From Hydnum rufescens UP504 (lineage: Eukaryota; Basidiomycota; Agaricomycetes; Cantharellales; Hydnaceae): a stretch of DNA of 64,000 nucleotides. Positions within the stretch are counted from its first letter, which is position 1, and each line of letters starts with the position of its first letter. The translations under genes and the position numbers were made by a program. The DNA is taken from assembly GCA_014904985.1 (NCBI GenBank), contig MU128931.1, positions 124,001-188,000 of the forward strand, read 5' to 3'. Shown here piece after piece: positions 23,203 to 34,994 of the stretch. The notes below the pieces were generated by a model. That model did not search any database, was not told the DNA's origin, and saw nothing but the letters and a program-made list of their open reading frames with translations.

Positions 23203-25309
23203 ATGGAAAACGTATCATTTTTTCTCAGTGGGAGCGTTCCTATCACCTCTCAAGGACTCACCTTGTTCGTCTTCACAATCTCCGCAACGGTCTACGTCCT
23301 TGCAGCGTTCTTCTTCATGGGCGTCCTGGCCGACGACAAGGGTAAATGCATCCCGAACGGTCCTGTGGGCTTGCCAATCATCGGTACATTTGGATTTTCG
23401 TGTGGAGGGTGGATCTCCTACTAACTGCTCAAATTAAGGATCTTTCCCGTCCTTATCTCATTACCCCGAGCTGATTCTCGATTCTTGGGCGAAGAAATTT
23501 GGACCATTCTATTCCATGCGGCTTGGAAATCAGCTTTTCGTGGTGGTGTCGGACCCTCTCATTGCGAAAGACCTCCTTATTACCAATGGCAGCATATTCT
23601 CCTCACGGAAGGAGATGTTCATCAAGTCAGAAACAATCTTCCACGGCCGCGCAATTACAGTAATGCCTAACGATGCTCGATGGTCAGCTTGATTCATGGT
23701 TCCTTGTCTGCATCATTATTGACATCTGGACCCAGGAGAAAGCATCGAAAGATTGCCAATAGCTTCTTGAATGGCCATTTCCTTGACGACCGCGCGAACT
23801 ATTTGATTACGAGACAATAATTCTTGTCCGAGAATTGTTCAGATACGGAAGGGGTGGGACGGAGCCTCGTAAATCCACAGCCTCATGCCGGTCGATGTTC
23901 GCTCAATACCATGCTGACTATCGTTTTTGGTATTCGCACGGACACTCTCGAGCATCCCCTTGTTGGACACGCTCTCAGGTTGTCAGGTGAATTCATGTCA
24001 GTATCGTATCCAAATTCCCACGAGCCCTTTCAAGCCCTTTTTATACTGACAAAAGCATCACGGCCTAGGAACTGCTCTGGTCCTGTATCCAATCTTGTTG
24101 ATTTTGTCCCGTTCCTTCAGCGCCTGCCCAATTCTCTAACAAATCGCGCCAAGAAACTCCACAAGGATATAGTTGATACCTATGGAGGCATGATAGGTGA
24201 AATTGAAAAGCGAATGAACAGTGGTCAGGACGTCCCACGGTGTCTCGTGAAGACCTTGGTTGAAGCAGGCGACCAAGACGCGCTGGATCATCTTGACAAG
24301 GTGATGATCTGCTCGGCATTTGTGGTTGGAGGCGTAGAGTCGGTTCGTGATCATCAACTGCCCAAGCTTGAAGTCCCGGAAGGGTTTCCTGAATGTATCT
24401 CAATTTTAGATCGCCTTTATCTTGCAATGGTTTTCTGCGATCATGCCGTCGAATCCCGATATTCAAGCAAAAGCCCATGCTGAGCTCGATAAAGTCGTGG
24501 GCCGCAATCGGCTACCCACTGTAGATGATGAAGAGGATCTTCCTTATATTCGCGCCATCATCAAGGTCTGTACGGTGCCGTCGACATTGTTGGGTTGTTA
24601 CCAATGACTTTATGTAGGAAGTCGAACGTTTCCGCAATCCGTTCTGGCTTAGCACGCCACATGTAAACACCGAAGACTACACATATCAAGGCCAATTCAT
24701 ACCGAAAGACACCGTTGTCATATTGAACACTGTCCGTATCTTGCACATATAATCCCCTGCTGTCCAACAGGAAGTGATTCATTTTTTCTCAGTACACCAT
24801 GCATCACAACGCTGCGCGCTACACCGACCCGCTTAAATTCAACGTACGTATGGTGTTTTCTTCACTTGATTAATAACCTCATCCCTGGTCCCCCTTACTC
24901 TCAGCCTGACCGATACCTCAATGACCATATGAAATCATCGGAATCGGCCCACTTGGCTAATGTGATGGGCCGGGATCATTGGACGTTTGGGGCTGGGTAA
25001 GTACCACTCGACCCTTCAAATCTAACGGCCTGCATTCGAAGTTCAACTTCCTTGTGCAGGCGTCGCATATGTCCAGCGATCGCCGTAGCAGAGCGCATAT
25101 TATGGCTCGCGATCTCACGTATGCTCTGGGCCTTCAAGATGGAAGAAGTACCTGGGGAGCCGATCGATCTGAAGGAGTACGATGGGTTGTCTGGACGGTC
25201 ACCAGTTCCCTTCCGCATTCAAATGATTCCGCGGGATCACCTCGTAGCGGAGGTTCTCGAGATGGCATCGTACAGCCTGCCATCACAAGTGCTGAGACGG
25301 CGGGTATAG
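23203..25309 (+). pseudogene. Cytochrome P450, copy 2, with frameshift in exon 3
   Basis: The N-terminus is intact: MENVSFFLSGSVPITSQ, a membrane span (TISATVYVLAAFFFMG) and NGPVGLPIIG. The intron and exon 2 keep frame. In exon 3 one base is missing near 23795 compared with the intact copy, giving a stop at about 23817, and one base is gained near 23869, which would restore the frame. I-helix, K-helix and haem-loop exons look sound (FGAG, then RRICPAIAVAER). The C-terminus differs from every other copy: after VLEM it reads on for 15 residues (ASYSLPSQVLRRRV) because the duplication joint at about 25264 replaced the normal stop. Confidence 0.8.
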
Positions 25310-25329
25310 CGCATTTATCGGAGTCAAGG

Positions 25330-25755
25330 TATGGGATGGCGCTTCGTTGCCTAAATTGCATAATGCTGATTGGTCTCGCTTACCCTCAGCCCGATGATCG
25401 GAGTATCTCAACGACATACGACAGTCATCGGAATCTTACCGCGTTGGCCTAATGTGGATGGAACTGGGATGCATTGGGATGTTTGGGCGGGGTAAGTGGC
25501 GTGAGACCCTTGGGAAGGTAATGGCCAAGTTGAATCGCCCTTGTACAGGCGTCCTATATGCCCTGCAATCACGGTAGCAGAGCACGAATTGTGGCTCGCA
25601 ATCTCACGTATGCTGTGGGCCTTCAAGATGGAAGAGAAGCACCTGGGGAACGATCGATCTGAAGGAGTACGATGGGTGGTCTGGACGGTCACCAGTTCCC
25701 TTCCGCATTCAAATGATTCCGGCGATCACTTCGTAGGGAGGTTCTCGAGATGTAA
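25330..25755 (+). pseudogene. 3' fragment of a P450 with many small indels
   Basis: From about 25330 the text repeats the last three exons of P450 copy 1 (20113-20529) at near identity but with an indel every few dozen bases, for example in the exon-8 start, the haem loop (tttgggcgggg) and the final exon. No frame survives. It sits directly after the end of P450 copy 2, so it marks the join between two tandem units. Confidence 0.85.
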
Positions 25756-26085
25756 TGCTGAGGAGGAGAACACTCCCTGCGAGGTCGTTATAATCTACTA
25801 TAGGATATCCAGCACCAGTGTGTTCTCACATCACACATGACAGTACTTTCTTTTATCGACCTTTTCGAGATTCACTTTCTTTTGCGTCGCTGTAGGTCAC
25901 TGTGGATTCTTTCTCATTAGTACAGCGGCATTGTGGCTGGAATCCAACATCTTGATGGTACTGTTGGCCTGACAAGTTCTATAAATATTTTTGTTAGACA
26001 AAACATGGTCCTCACGTGATCTACTCACGTGCCACCTACACTTGTGGAGGGCCTGTTATTAGCTTTACTTCTGTCGAATACGCCT

Positions 26086-27800
26086 ATGGCATTTCTTATC
26101 TGGTGTATTATTCCCTTGCTATGGCTGTTGTCTTCTCGCTTGGGAGTGTCAGTCCCCATGAGGCCATTGAATCGTTCTTTACTAATTCCAGTTCGGACGG
26201 GTGAGGCAATACTAACTTGGCAGTGTCAGTTTGCGCATCCAGATATTGGTTTAATTATCGCGTACGTCCCCCAGAGGTGTATAAGTTCTGAGTGATTGCA
26301 GCTAATCATGTGCCATAGCATATGGGAAACGCCTTCAAGTTCGAGTCGGGATGTATGCAGCTGTACTCTTGCTGCGAACTATGCATTCAGGTACCACCCT
26401 GTCAAGCATCTAGGGATCCCTGGCTCCAATATCATCCTCATGCTGGCAGACGACGCAGCATGTAATCCACGCAACCAGCCCCTTTACCAATCCGGGTCGG
26501 TTGTTGGATCTGTACAGCGAGGACATCGAAATCGACTGTGAAGGGTACGAATTACTGTAGACGATTTCATCCGCGTTTTGACTGGCAAGTTCTTCCCGCC
26601 AAATTGACTGCATCTTATTCTTTACCTTCATTTGAATCCTTATATCTCAGGAAGACTCGAGGCTTCAGTCGCTCAATCTGAAAGATCACTGTTGGACGAG
26701 CGGAGTAATGTGCTCGTGTATCTGACAAGACATGGTGGCAACGAGTTCCTTAAATTTCAAGGTAACGAGGAGATCAGTGCTTTCGATATCGCTGACGCCT
26801 TTGAACAAATGTGGCAGAAAAACAGGCAAGCCTTGCTCATCAGAACTTATTCCTTCCTTTCCTCTGTGAACCTCACAGCCTACCGACACACGGTTGATCC
26901 AGGTATCATGAAATATTCTTCATGATCGACACCTGCCAGACAAACACGCTGTATTCTAAATTATACTCCCCAAACATACTCGCCACAGGCTCTTCCGATC
27001 TCGGCGGGAATTCGTATTCAGTAAAAATCTGGCTCTTCCATCCCGCACTTTTAGTGTACTGAGTTGTGGCTGGTAGTACGAGAACGACGATGAAATTGGG
27101 GTATCCATTGATCAACAGCTAGACGCATTTTGTGTTGGAATATTTGGAAGGTATTCACAAGACAAGTCAGGCGATGATGCAGGATTTCGTCGCTACTTTT
27201 CTTTTTATCTCTCAGCTGTTATGGCCACCCTTACGCATTGCCTCCCCTCCATTTTTAGTTTGACCTAATGATCCATCAATAATCAAGTCGACCGCTGGAG
27301 TGCGCTCGGACTTGGTCACCACACGGTCGGCCGCCCAAATCCTGATCACCGATTTCTTTGGGGGCGTCGCACAGGTGGAGGTCCTTCGAAGAAGAAGCCA
27401 TGGCAGGCCTCGGTGTTGATGAAGAAATAGGGTTCACACGGAAGGGGTGACTATTCTCCCTGATTCTTCCCAACCAGCGCGACCACCTTCACTCACGGGG
27501 ATTACAGGAGCGGCCGGAAGGAGGGTCTCCGTTATTTCGTAGCGACCCGGTCAGTACATCTCGATCTAGTTCATCTGACCCCGGAACTGGTGGTGGGATC
27601 GACATTAGCTCTGAGCCTCGGGCGCTTCTGCGCTACACCAGCCAAGGCCACTTGGTCATGGTTTCTCCCAGCAACAGCGACACCTTTTGAACGATGCTAT
27701 GATAATCACCTCAAGAGATGAGGGTGGTGTTGATATCCTGCACGCATGGTGTGCTATCGTCGGCTCGTTCTCCTCGTCCTCTATTCCTCCATCCCACAGC
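26086..27800 (+). pseudogene. GPI8 copy 3, inactivated
   Basis: Near-identical to GPI8 copy 2 and sharing its early TGA (FTNSSSDG then stop, about 26202) and the deletion after AACNPRNQ. The tryptophan codon that is a stop in copy 2 is intact here (FEQMWQKN), and MIDTCQT is kept, while TGHGG reads TRHGG. Many single-base differences from copy 2 lie in short homopolymers. From about 27270 the text resembles copy 1 more than copy 2, including the [11 protein letters not shown] tail, so the copy is a mosaic. Confidence 0.85.
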
Positions 27801-28731
27801 GGCCTTTGATCATTCTGGCGAAAGCTCAGGATGCTACTGGGTAGCTTAGAGGCCTATGGACTACAAGGACTACCTACCCCGTACACGTGCATGATTTTTA
27901 TTGTTGCGGGGCCCTCATATGAAAGAGTTATTTATTTATCTGAGTGTTTCATCCGTCGGGTCTGTAAGCAATGACTGAACTGAATGCCTTTTAGGCGCGC
28001 CTGCGGAGAAAGGCCCATCAGCACACATTTTGATATCATCTTCGTGTATGTGGAGTTTCATTTCCTTCCTTTTGATATTTTAAATCCATGCACACTTGAA
28101 AGCTCAAGGATTGAAGAAATTGCTTACGTTTCCGGGGGTATTCCCGCGCTCTTTGAATTTCCCAACACCAATTATACCGACGCCCCGAATCTTTCCCCCA
28201 GTCCCTCCTGGATAAAATATACGGATCTGCCTGCGTCTCCATGCGAATCTACAATGCGTTCCACCGTAGAATCTTGCTGCAGACAGGCGTTTCGCAAAAC
28301 CCCCATTACGGCAACCGCCGACAACAAGCGCGATCCCTAAGCAACAGCGCGCGTCTACCCTATCCGAAATATGTCTTCTCTCTTTGTAGGCTCTACAGGC
28401 ACTCGGGCGCCCACATCTTCACATGCTTTATCTCTTCTTGTAAAAGTATAAAGGGCGGGGTGCTGTCCAAGCAAGAGCAAAGCTTGGTATTCCCGTCGTC
28501 GCCCCTATTCACCCGAGCGTTTACGGCACTCCGATCTCCTGAACTCGCTCTTATCCACTTTAGTCCTCAAGGGGGAGGCTCAGCATTGATTGATTTCACC
28601 AAATCTACCCTAAAATTGTCGATCTCCCGAGTGCTATTTTTTCCTGTATGTCCTCCATACTGGTCGTTTAAATGCAAAGGCAACTTGACCCACATTCCAA
28701 GGATCCCTCTGACTCGCGTGTTCTTTTCAAG
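27801..28731. other. Spacer between GPI8 copy 3 and P450 copy 3
   Basis: The stretch repeats 17740-18490 (same TATAAA, here at 28447-28452), then carries about 200 bp more before the P450 start than copy 1 does. No gene recognised. Confidence 0.5.
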
Positions 28732-29064
28732 ATGGAAAACCTTTCATTTTCTACCAGTTGGACCGTTCCTATCACCTCTCAAGAACTGGTCTTGTTAGTC
28801 TCCACAATGTCCACGATCATCTACGTCTTTGCGGTTTTCTACCTCATGAGACGCCTAGCCGATGGCAAGGAAACCATATCCCGAACGGCCCTATCGGCTT
28901 GCCAATCATTGGTAATTCGCTTTTTCGTGTGAGGCCGGGTCTCCTACTAATTGTCCAATTGAGGATCTTTCCCGTTCTTGTCTCATTACCCGAGCTGACT
29001 CTCGATTATTGGGCGAAAAAATTCGACCACTCTATTCCATGTGGCTTGGAGATCAGCTTTTGCG
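28732..29064 (+). pseudogene. 5' fragment of a P450 (exon 1 and part of exon 2)
   Basis: It starts with MENLSFSTSWTVPITSQELV and resembles P450 copy 1, including the membrane span and the ELTLDYWAKKF block. Small base losses break the frame (gcaaggaaacc in place of gcaagggtaacc; aaaattcgaccac in place of aaaattcggaccac). It stops abruptly in exon 2 after GDQLL, where a second P450 5' end begins. Confidence 0.8.
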
Positions 29065-31117
29065 TGCCAAGGATATCATTTTTTCTCAGTGGGAGCGTTC
29101 CTATCACCTCTCAAGGACTCACCTTGTTCGTCTTCACAATCTCCGCAACGGTCTACGTCCTTGCAGCGTTCTTCTTCATGGGCGTCCGGCCGACGACAAG
29201 GGTAAATGCATCCCGAACGGTCCTGTGGCTTGCCAATCATCGGTACATTTGGATTTTCGTGTGGAGGGTGGATCTCCTACTAACTGCTCAAATTAAGGAT
29301 CTTTCCCGTCCTTATCTCATTACCCCGAGCTGATTCTCGATTCTTGGGCGAAGAAATTTGGGCCATTCTATTCCATGCGGCTTGGAAATCAGCTTTTCGT
29401 GGTGGTGTCGGACCCTCTCATTGCGAAAGACCTCCTTATTACCAATGGCAGCATATTCTCCTCACGGAAGGAGATGTTCATCAAGTCAAAAACAATCTTT
29501 CACGGCCGTGGAATTACAGTAATGCCTTACGATACTCGATGGTCAGCTTGATTCATGGATTCCTTGTCTCTCCGTCATTGTTCACATCGGGATCCAGGAG
29601 AAAGCATCGAAAGATTGCCACTAGCTTCTTGAATGGCCATTTCCTCGAAGACCTCAGCGAAATATTTGATTACGAAGCAAAAATTCTTGTCCGAGAATTG
29701 TTCAGATACGGAAGGGGTGGGACAGAGCCTGTAAATCCGCAACCTCACGCCGGTCGATGTTCGCTCAACACCATGCTGACCATTGTTTTTGGTATTCGCA
29801 CGGACACTCTCGAGCACCCCCTTGTTGGACACGCTCTCAGATTGTCACGCGAATTCATGTCAGTGTCGTATCCAAATTCCCACAAGCCCTTTCTATACTG
29901 ACGACAGCATCGTGCCCCAGGAATTGCACTGGTCCTGTCTCGAATCTTGTTGATTTTGTCCCACTCCTCCAGCGCCTGCCTAATTTTCTAACAAATCGCG
30001 CCAAGAAACTCCATAAGGATTTGGTGGATACCTATGGAGGCATGATAAGCGAAATTGAAAAGCGGATGAACAGTGGTCAGGACGTCCCACGGTGTCTCGT
30101 GAAGACCTTGGTCGAAACAGGTGATCAAGAAGCGTTGGACCATCTCGACAAGGTGATGATCTGTTCGGCATTCCTGATTGGAGGTGTAGAGTCGGTTCGT
30201 GACCATCAACCGTCGAAGATTGAAGTCCCCGAAATGTTTCCTCAATGTATCTCAAATTTAGACGGCCTCTATCATGCAATGGTTCTCTGCGATCATGCCG
30301 TCACATCCGGATATTCAAGAAAAAGCCCATGCTGAGCTCGATCGAGTCGTGGGCCGCAATCGGCTACCCACTGTAGATGATGAAAAAGATCTTCCTTACG
30401 TTCGAGCCATCATCAAGGTGCGTATTGCACTTTCGACATTGTTGGGTTATTACCAATGACTTTACGTAGGAAGTGGAACGTTGCCACAATCCGTTCTGGC
30501 TCAGCACCCCACATGTAAACACGGAAGACTTCACATATCAGGGCCAGTTTATACCGAAAGACACTGTTGTCATACTGAACACTGTGCGTATCTTGCCCAT
30601 ATAATACCCTGCCGTCCGGCAGGAAGTCATTGATTTTTTCTCAGTACAGCATTCATCACAATGCTGAGCGCTACACCGACCCGTTTAAGTTCAACGTACG
30701 TGTGGCATTTTCTTCACCTGATTAACGCTCTCATTAGTCTCGCTTACCCTCAGCCTGATCGATATCTCAACGACCATATGAAGTCATCGGAATCTGCCCG
30801 GTTGGCTAATGTGACGGAACGGGATCATTGGACGTTTGGGGCTGGGTAAGGATCGTTCGACCCTTGGAGGGTAATGCCCATGCATTCGAAGTTCAATTGC
30901 CTTGTACAGGCGTCGTATATGTCCTGCAATCGCCGTAGCAGAGCACGAATTGTGGCTCGCAATCTCACGTATGCTCTGGGCCTTCAAGATGGAAGAAGTA
31001 CCTGGGGAACCGATCGATCTGAAGGAGTACGATGGGTTGTCTGGACGGTCACCAGTTCCCTTCCGCATTCAAATGATTCCGCGGGATCACCACGTAGCGG
31101 AGGTTCTCGAGATGTGA
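29065..31117 (+). pseudogene. Cytochrome P450, copy 3, lacking its start and with a frameshifted anchor
   Basis: The sequence begins inside the first codons of a copy-2-like P450 (ttttttctcagtgggagcg) and lacks the ATG. Two single-base losses (ggcgtccggcc; cctgtggcttg) disturb exon 1. From exon 2 onward all exons are open and in the same phases as the intact copy, with SAFLIGGVES, EVERCHNPFWL, NPDRYLND-like PDRYLND, FGAG-RRICPAIAV and the stop after VAEVLEM. The catalytic domain is thus preserved but has no proper membrane anchor. It might be read from an upstream or internal start; I call it a pseudogene with moderate confidence. Confidence 0.7.
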
Positions 31118-31366
31118 TGGAGGGAGAACACTCCCTACGAGGTCTTTATAATCAACTGTAAGATCTCCAGCGCCAGTGTGTTCACACATCATAGATGATA
31201 GTACTTTCTTTTGTCGGACCTTTTCGAGATCCATCCTTCTCTCTACCGTATCTATATTCACTTACGCTTTCTCATTGGGAAGGCATAGTGTAGCACCAAA
31301 TCAACAAATGAATGTAGACCCCCCACAATTGTCCATCGCTACTTACGGCTTTGCAGAAGGCTAGGT

Positions 31367-31840
31367 AAAACTCACTTGATACGGTGTATCATCGGACATC
31401 TCGACATCAACAATCAAGGGCAGCGGGGGCAACTCAGCCTCATCATCGGCATCAAGAGTAAGCGTGGGCTCGAGGTCACCCTGGCAGTGTCCCCAACGCT
31501 CAAAGTCCCAACCTCAGTAGCTATCTGATGGAGCATCATCACTCATAGTGTGCCCCGCACCGCACCGTTCACGTTCCCCGCGGCGCTGAGCGAGGTCTGC
31601 GTGCTCATCGAACCATGCCCCCGACCCCCCCATTCGATGGGCAAACAATTATTATCGTTAGGGTCCTCAAGATGGGGTCCGAGGGCATTGACTTTGACGA
31701 AGAGGACCCCGTGCAATCGTTTTCAGGGTTCGACAACGATTGTGTAAAAGCATCATTATCGAATCTTCGCCTCAAGGTCGGTTGTGCTGAGCATCCAGGA
31801 AGAAGGGATAAGGGTGACCTAGAAAGACCCAGTTAGCTCT
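31367..31840 (-). other. Paired unassigned block A (downstream of kinase fragment A)
   Basis: The minus strand holds an acidic piece, LDADDEAELPPLPLIVDVEM, followed by SDDTPYQ. The corresponding place in the second kinase block (42.72-42.87 kb) has AELPPLPVILDVEMSDDVRY. Conservation of this piece across two diverged copies suggests real coding sequence, perhaps the C-terminal exon of a gene in the same block. I do not recognise the family. Confidence 0.4.
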
Positions 31841-31849
31841 TCCAGGGTG

Positions 31850-32120
31850 GACAATGAGACGAAATGGAGTGCACATCGCTTGGGTAGCAAAGAGACCCTT
31901 GCGCGTGCTCCGGGGCATTCTCCGGCGGTCCGTCTCGATGCTGGGAGTTACTGCTGGGCAGACAGCTGTATCCCATATTTCGGAGCAGAGACTCAGATCG
32001 TCCCAGAACGATGGATCTCCTACTCGAGCGTTACATCCTTCCAGGGTGGTGCGGACGTCAGCTTGGCAACATACGATCTGTCCAGGGAGAGGGGAAATGT
32101 CAGATCATTGGGCACATTGT
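31850..32120 (-). pseudogene. Fragment of an unrecognised protein shared with the second kinase block
   Basis: In one minus frame it reads PGQIVCCQADVRTTLEGCNA, then RVGDPSFW and WDTAVCPAVTPSI. The copy at 43.2-43.6 kb reads SPGQIVCCQADVRTTLEGCS, then DPSFWYDPSLSPEKW and RPAVILSI. The pattern G-x-IV...D...RPAVILS recalls the SH3-like fold of PemK/MazF-type domains, but that is only a resemblance. Frames are broken in this copy. Confidence 0.4.
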
Positions 32121-32149
32121 GTGGCGATGGATCATCTATAGAATACGAC

Positions 32150-32990
32150 CTCGTCAAAATAGAAATCGCGAATGATGGAACAGTAATACACGAACCTGAT
32201 GGAACCCCTGCCAAATATCCCATTCGATTTCGATATCAGGAGAATCAAAGGATGCTCGTGGATCAAATTGTCGTATCAGTGAATGCAGCAGGTCGTATTT
32301 TGGTAATTGGTCAAAGTTCAACCCTCGTGCGTAGTCAATCATTTGTCCAATCCAAGCGAACCCATCGGGAGCAAGATCAGCATTGCTATATCGCTTCTTG
32401 GTCCACACCTGATCGTACTGGGTCGTCCTGGTTCCATGCCGGGTGTTGTATGTCCACGGAAGGCCTCCCCGGACGAGGTTGAGGAGCGAGTAGCCTCTTA
32501 GGAGATTCTATGTCGTCATGAGGCGCCAGGCCTGCAGTGCTCCCAAGTAAGACAGAGACCAATGATGGAGTCTAAGCTGACGAATGTCGTGGTGCATGTT
32601 CAGGCTGGCGTACGGCAGGGTGCCAACATGATACCACGGTGCATCCGGGGAGGTAGATTGCGTTCTGGGTACAATGGCTGTAGTAAATCCATAATCCACG
32701 AGGTATAATCGCTTTAGGTTCGTGGGGTAGAGGAGGAAATTTCCCGGTTTCATGTCGCAGTGAACGAGCCTATGATTATGTCTATGTTCGAGTGCTGAGA
32801 TCTCCAAGGTCTGTTTGGTGAATCACAGCTTAGTCTTGCTATAACGTACGTAGGTTCCTTCTCCAACCTGAACATCAACAACACATATGCTGTTCCACCC
32901 CAGCAGTCATAATACGGGAGAACTAGCCTTTCATACTGTTGGAGTGGGGAGGAAAAGCCTAAAGATGGAGTTGAGAGCTCCTGATCAATG
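32150..32990 (-). pseudogene. CK1-like protein kinase, copy A, missing the N-lobe exon
   Basis: Casein-kinase-1-type marks appear in order on the minus strand: the glycine loop VDVQVGEGTY (about 32850), the catalytic loop LVHCDMKPGNFLLYP, the metal site LVDYGF (DFG as DYG), GTLPYASLNMHHDI, GGLPWTYNTRHGTRTTQYD and a helical end with YARGLNFDQLPKYDLL. In copy B about 290 nt with VALKKS (the catalytic lysine) lie between glycine loop and catalytic loop; here the loop is followed almost at once by the EISALEHRHNH helix, so the lysine-bearing exon is gone. A functional kinase is unlikely. Confidence 0.75.
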
Positions 32991-33446
32991 TGCATGAATG
33001 TATTATGTAATCAGGCGGAATTTAACACCCCTCAAACGAGGATGATTATACACAGGAGAGACCAATCCCAACAAAAATGGAGGGCAGGTCTCAATCAGAA
33101 CAGAAAAATTAATTCCACCAGAATGACCAAAAAAAAAAAAAGAGCAGCGAGGGCCCTTATTCAAGAAATATCCGCACGATGACGATGAAGGCACGGGACG
33201 GATTTCGCAGGTCACGGGTTACGGATTACAATCGCGGGTTATGGCGAATTACGGATTCGGATTCGGTTACGGACGAGTTCGGGTTCCGAGGGGCCCAGGA
33301 TCACAGAGATCCACTGTGGGACTCAATTGGGCATGGGACACACCAAGATCAACTGCTGAGGCTAATCCATGAGCACAGAGCTATGAAGGCCATAACCTTT
33401 GGGAACTCCTGATCTATATACATGAATGTATTATGTAATCAGTCGG
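32979..33446. repeat. Direct repeat of about 40 bp flanking a 390-bp segment
   Basis: The block catgaatgtattatgtaatc occurs at about 32994-33013 and again at about 33421-33440, preceded in both by ctcctgatc and an AT-rich hexamer. The segment between holds a short degenerate series of ttacgg/ttcgg words (33210-33290). No protein was seen. Confidence 0.7.
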
Positions 33447-34206
33447 TTCAGCCAAAGACACTAGCGCACATCCGGAAACAAATTAAATCAGATATTCAAT
33501 TTCAATTTTGGCAGACTGGTTGGCTCATCAACATCAGTCCTAGGTCATTTCTTTGAAGCAGCAATGGAGGACCACACAAATTAAGGGAAAGGTATGTAGC
33601 CAGGAAGAGGCACAATTTTGGTTTTGGCAAGACCAGGCAAGAGACCTCGCCCCAACATGAGAAAAATTGAATTTGGAGCACGAAGCATAGAATAAATACA
33701 AAAAATCTATCTAGGCATACACACAGTATCCCACATCTTCCTCCGGTACGAGGTGTTCTTCTCACAGTATGTGATCTAGGCATTGAGACACAGGGGTTTG
33801 ACGCGGGGGCTCGTACATGGGTACTGGTAAAGGGATTCACGGGGGTTTTCGGGCTGGTTTTCATTTGGGTGACCTAGAATAAGCAATCTGTTAGTTAAGA
33901 ATTAACAGCCGCGCAAAAAGAGCAGCTCTCGCAGCTCCTTTTGCATGGCTAGAAGAAAGGATTTACCTGACGGTACCACGCACGCACCCCAGTGGGCTAG
34001 TGTTGCCGAGGACTCGAGTCCTTTTCGGAACTTTTAAAAAGAAGGCCTCACGGTGCTGTCATCACATCATTTGCCTCAGACTTATCGACTTCTATCATTT
34101 GAATCCCTTGTCTTTCATCCTGCGGCAAAAAAAAGCCCCAATGTGTCGTAGTTAGCGACAAAAAAAAAGGACTCAGGACTTGGCTTGACTTGACTCAATT
34201 CAGTTG
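33447..34206. other. Unassigned stretch before the GPI8 3' fragment
   Basis: No gene supported. The minus strand has one open run of 120 codons (33502-33864) with hydrophobic parts but no family features. A- and C-rich short runs are common. Confidence 0.3.
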
Positions 34207-34590
34207 AGCCAGTCGCGGCAACACTGCACGGAAGTAGCCGCTATTCCCATTGGTTCCTCTCAACCAGCACGATCACCGCCACACTCACGGGAATTACAAG
34301 AGCGGCTGCTGTTGTTTCTTGGTGACCCGCGAAGGAAGTCTCGATCTAGTTCATCTGACCCGAGGGCTGGTGCCGGAATTGACATTGGCTCTGAGCCTCG
34401 GGCCGCTTCCACGGTGCACCAGCGAAAGCCGCTGCGTCATGGTTTCTTCCGGCAACAACTGCACCTTCCAAATAATACTTTGATGATAGCCTCAAGACAT
34501 GGCGGCGGTGATGATATCCTTCGCGCATGGTACGCTATCATTGTGCTCGTTTTCCTTTCGTCTGTCCCCGCTGACCTTCGGTCATTCTAG
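34207..34590 (+). pseudogene. 3' fragment of GPI8 (C-terminal tail only)
   Basis: The open frame starts at [17 protein letters not shown] and matches the last part of the GPI8 copies ([16 protein letters not shown]). It continues in one frame through [20 protein letters not shown] to a hydrophobic segment, ILRAWYAIIVLVFLSSV, then stops. Of all copies this alone shows the tail and the membrane segment in one uninterrupted frame, so it shows what the ancestral C-terminus looked like. The catalytic part is absent. Confidence 0.85.
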
Positions 34591-34994
34591 CGAAAGCTCA
34601 GGATGCACTTGGTTAACTTAGGGGCCTCATAGCTACAAGAACTGCTTTCATTCCTATTCAATTTTTAGAATCCATCAACTTGAAAGCTGAAGGAAAGAAC
34701 GAATTCCCTCCGTCATTGCCGATAAATTCTAGGGATCTTTTAATTTCCCCATGGGGTCAACACCAATTATACCGACGCCCCGAATCTTCCCCCCAGCCTC
34801 TCCCCAATAAATACTAAATTGGATCTGCCTAAATGTCACCATGCGAATCTGCAATACAGATCTGTTCCACCATTGGAATCTACCCAAAATTACCAGCCGC
34901 TCTAGTGTTATTTTTCCGTATATCTTCCACTGGTCGTTTAAATGCGAAGCCAACTCGACCAACTTCTAAGTATCACTCGCGTATTCTTTTCGAG
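34591..34994. promoter_or_regulatory. 5' flank of the intact P450
   Basis: About 400 bp between the GPI8 tail and the intact P450. It is a diverged relative of the flanks of the other P450 copies (shared ccgacgccccgaatctt). No clear TATA element was seen. Confidence 0.45.

Noticed and set aside
33502..33864. Minus-strand frame of 120 codons
   Set aside because: No start context, no family and biased composition; treated as non-coding.
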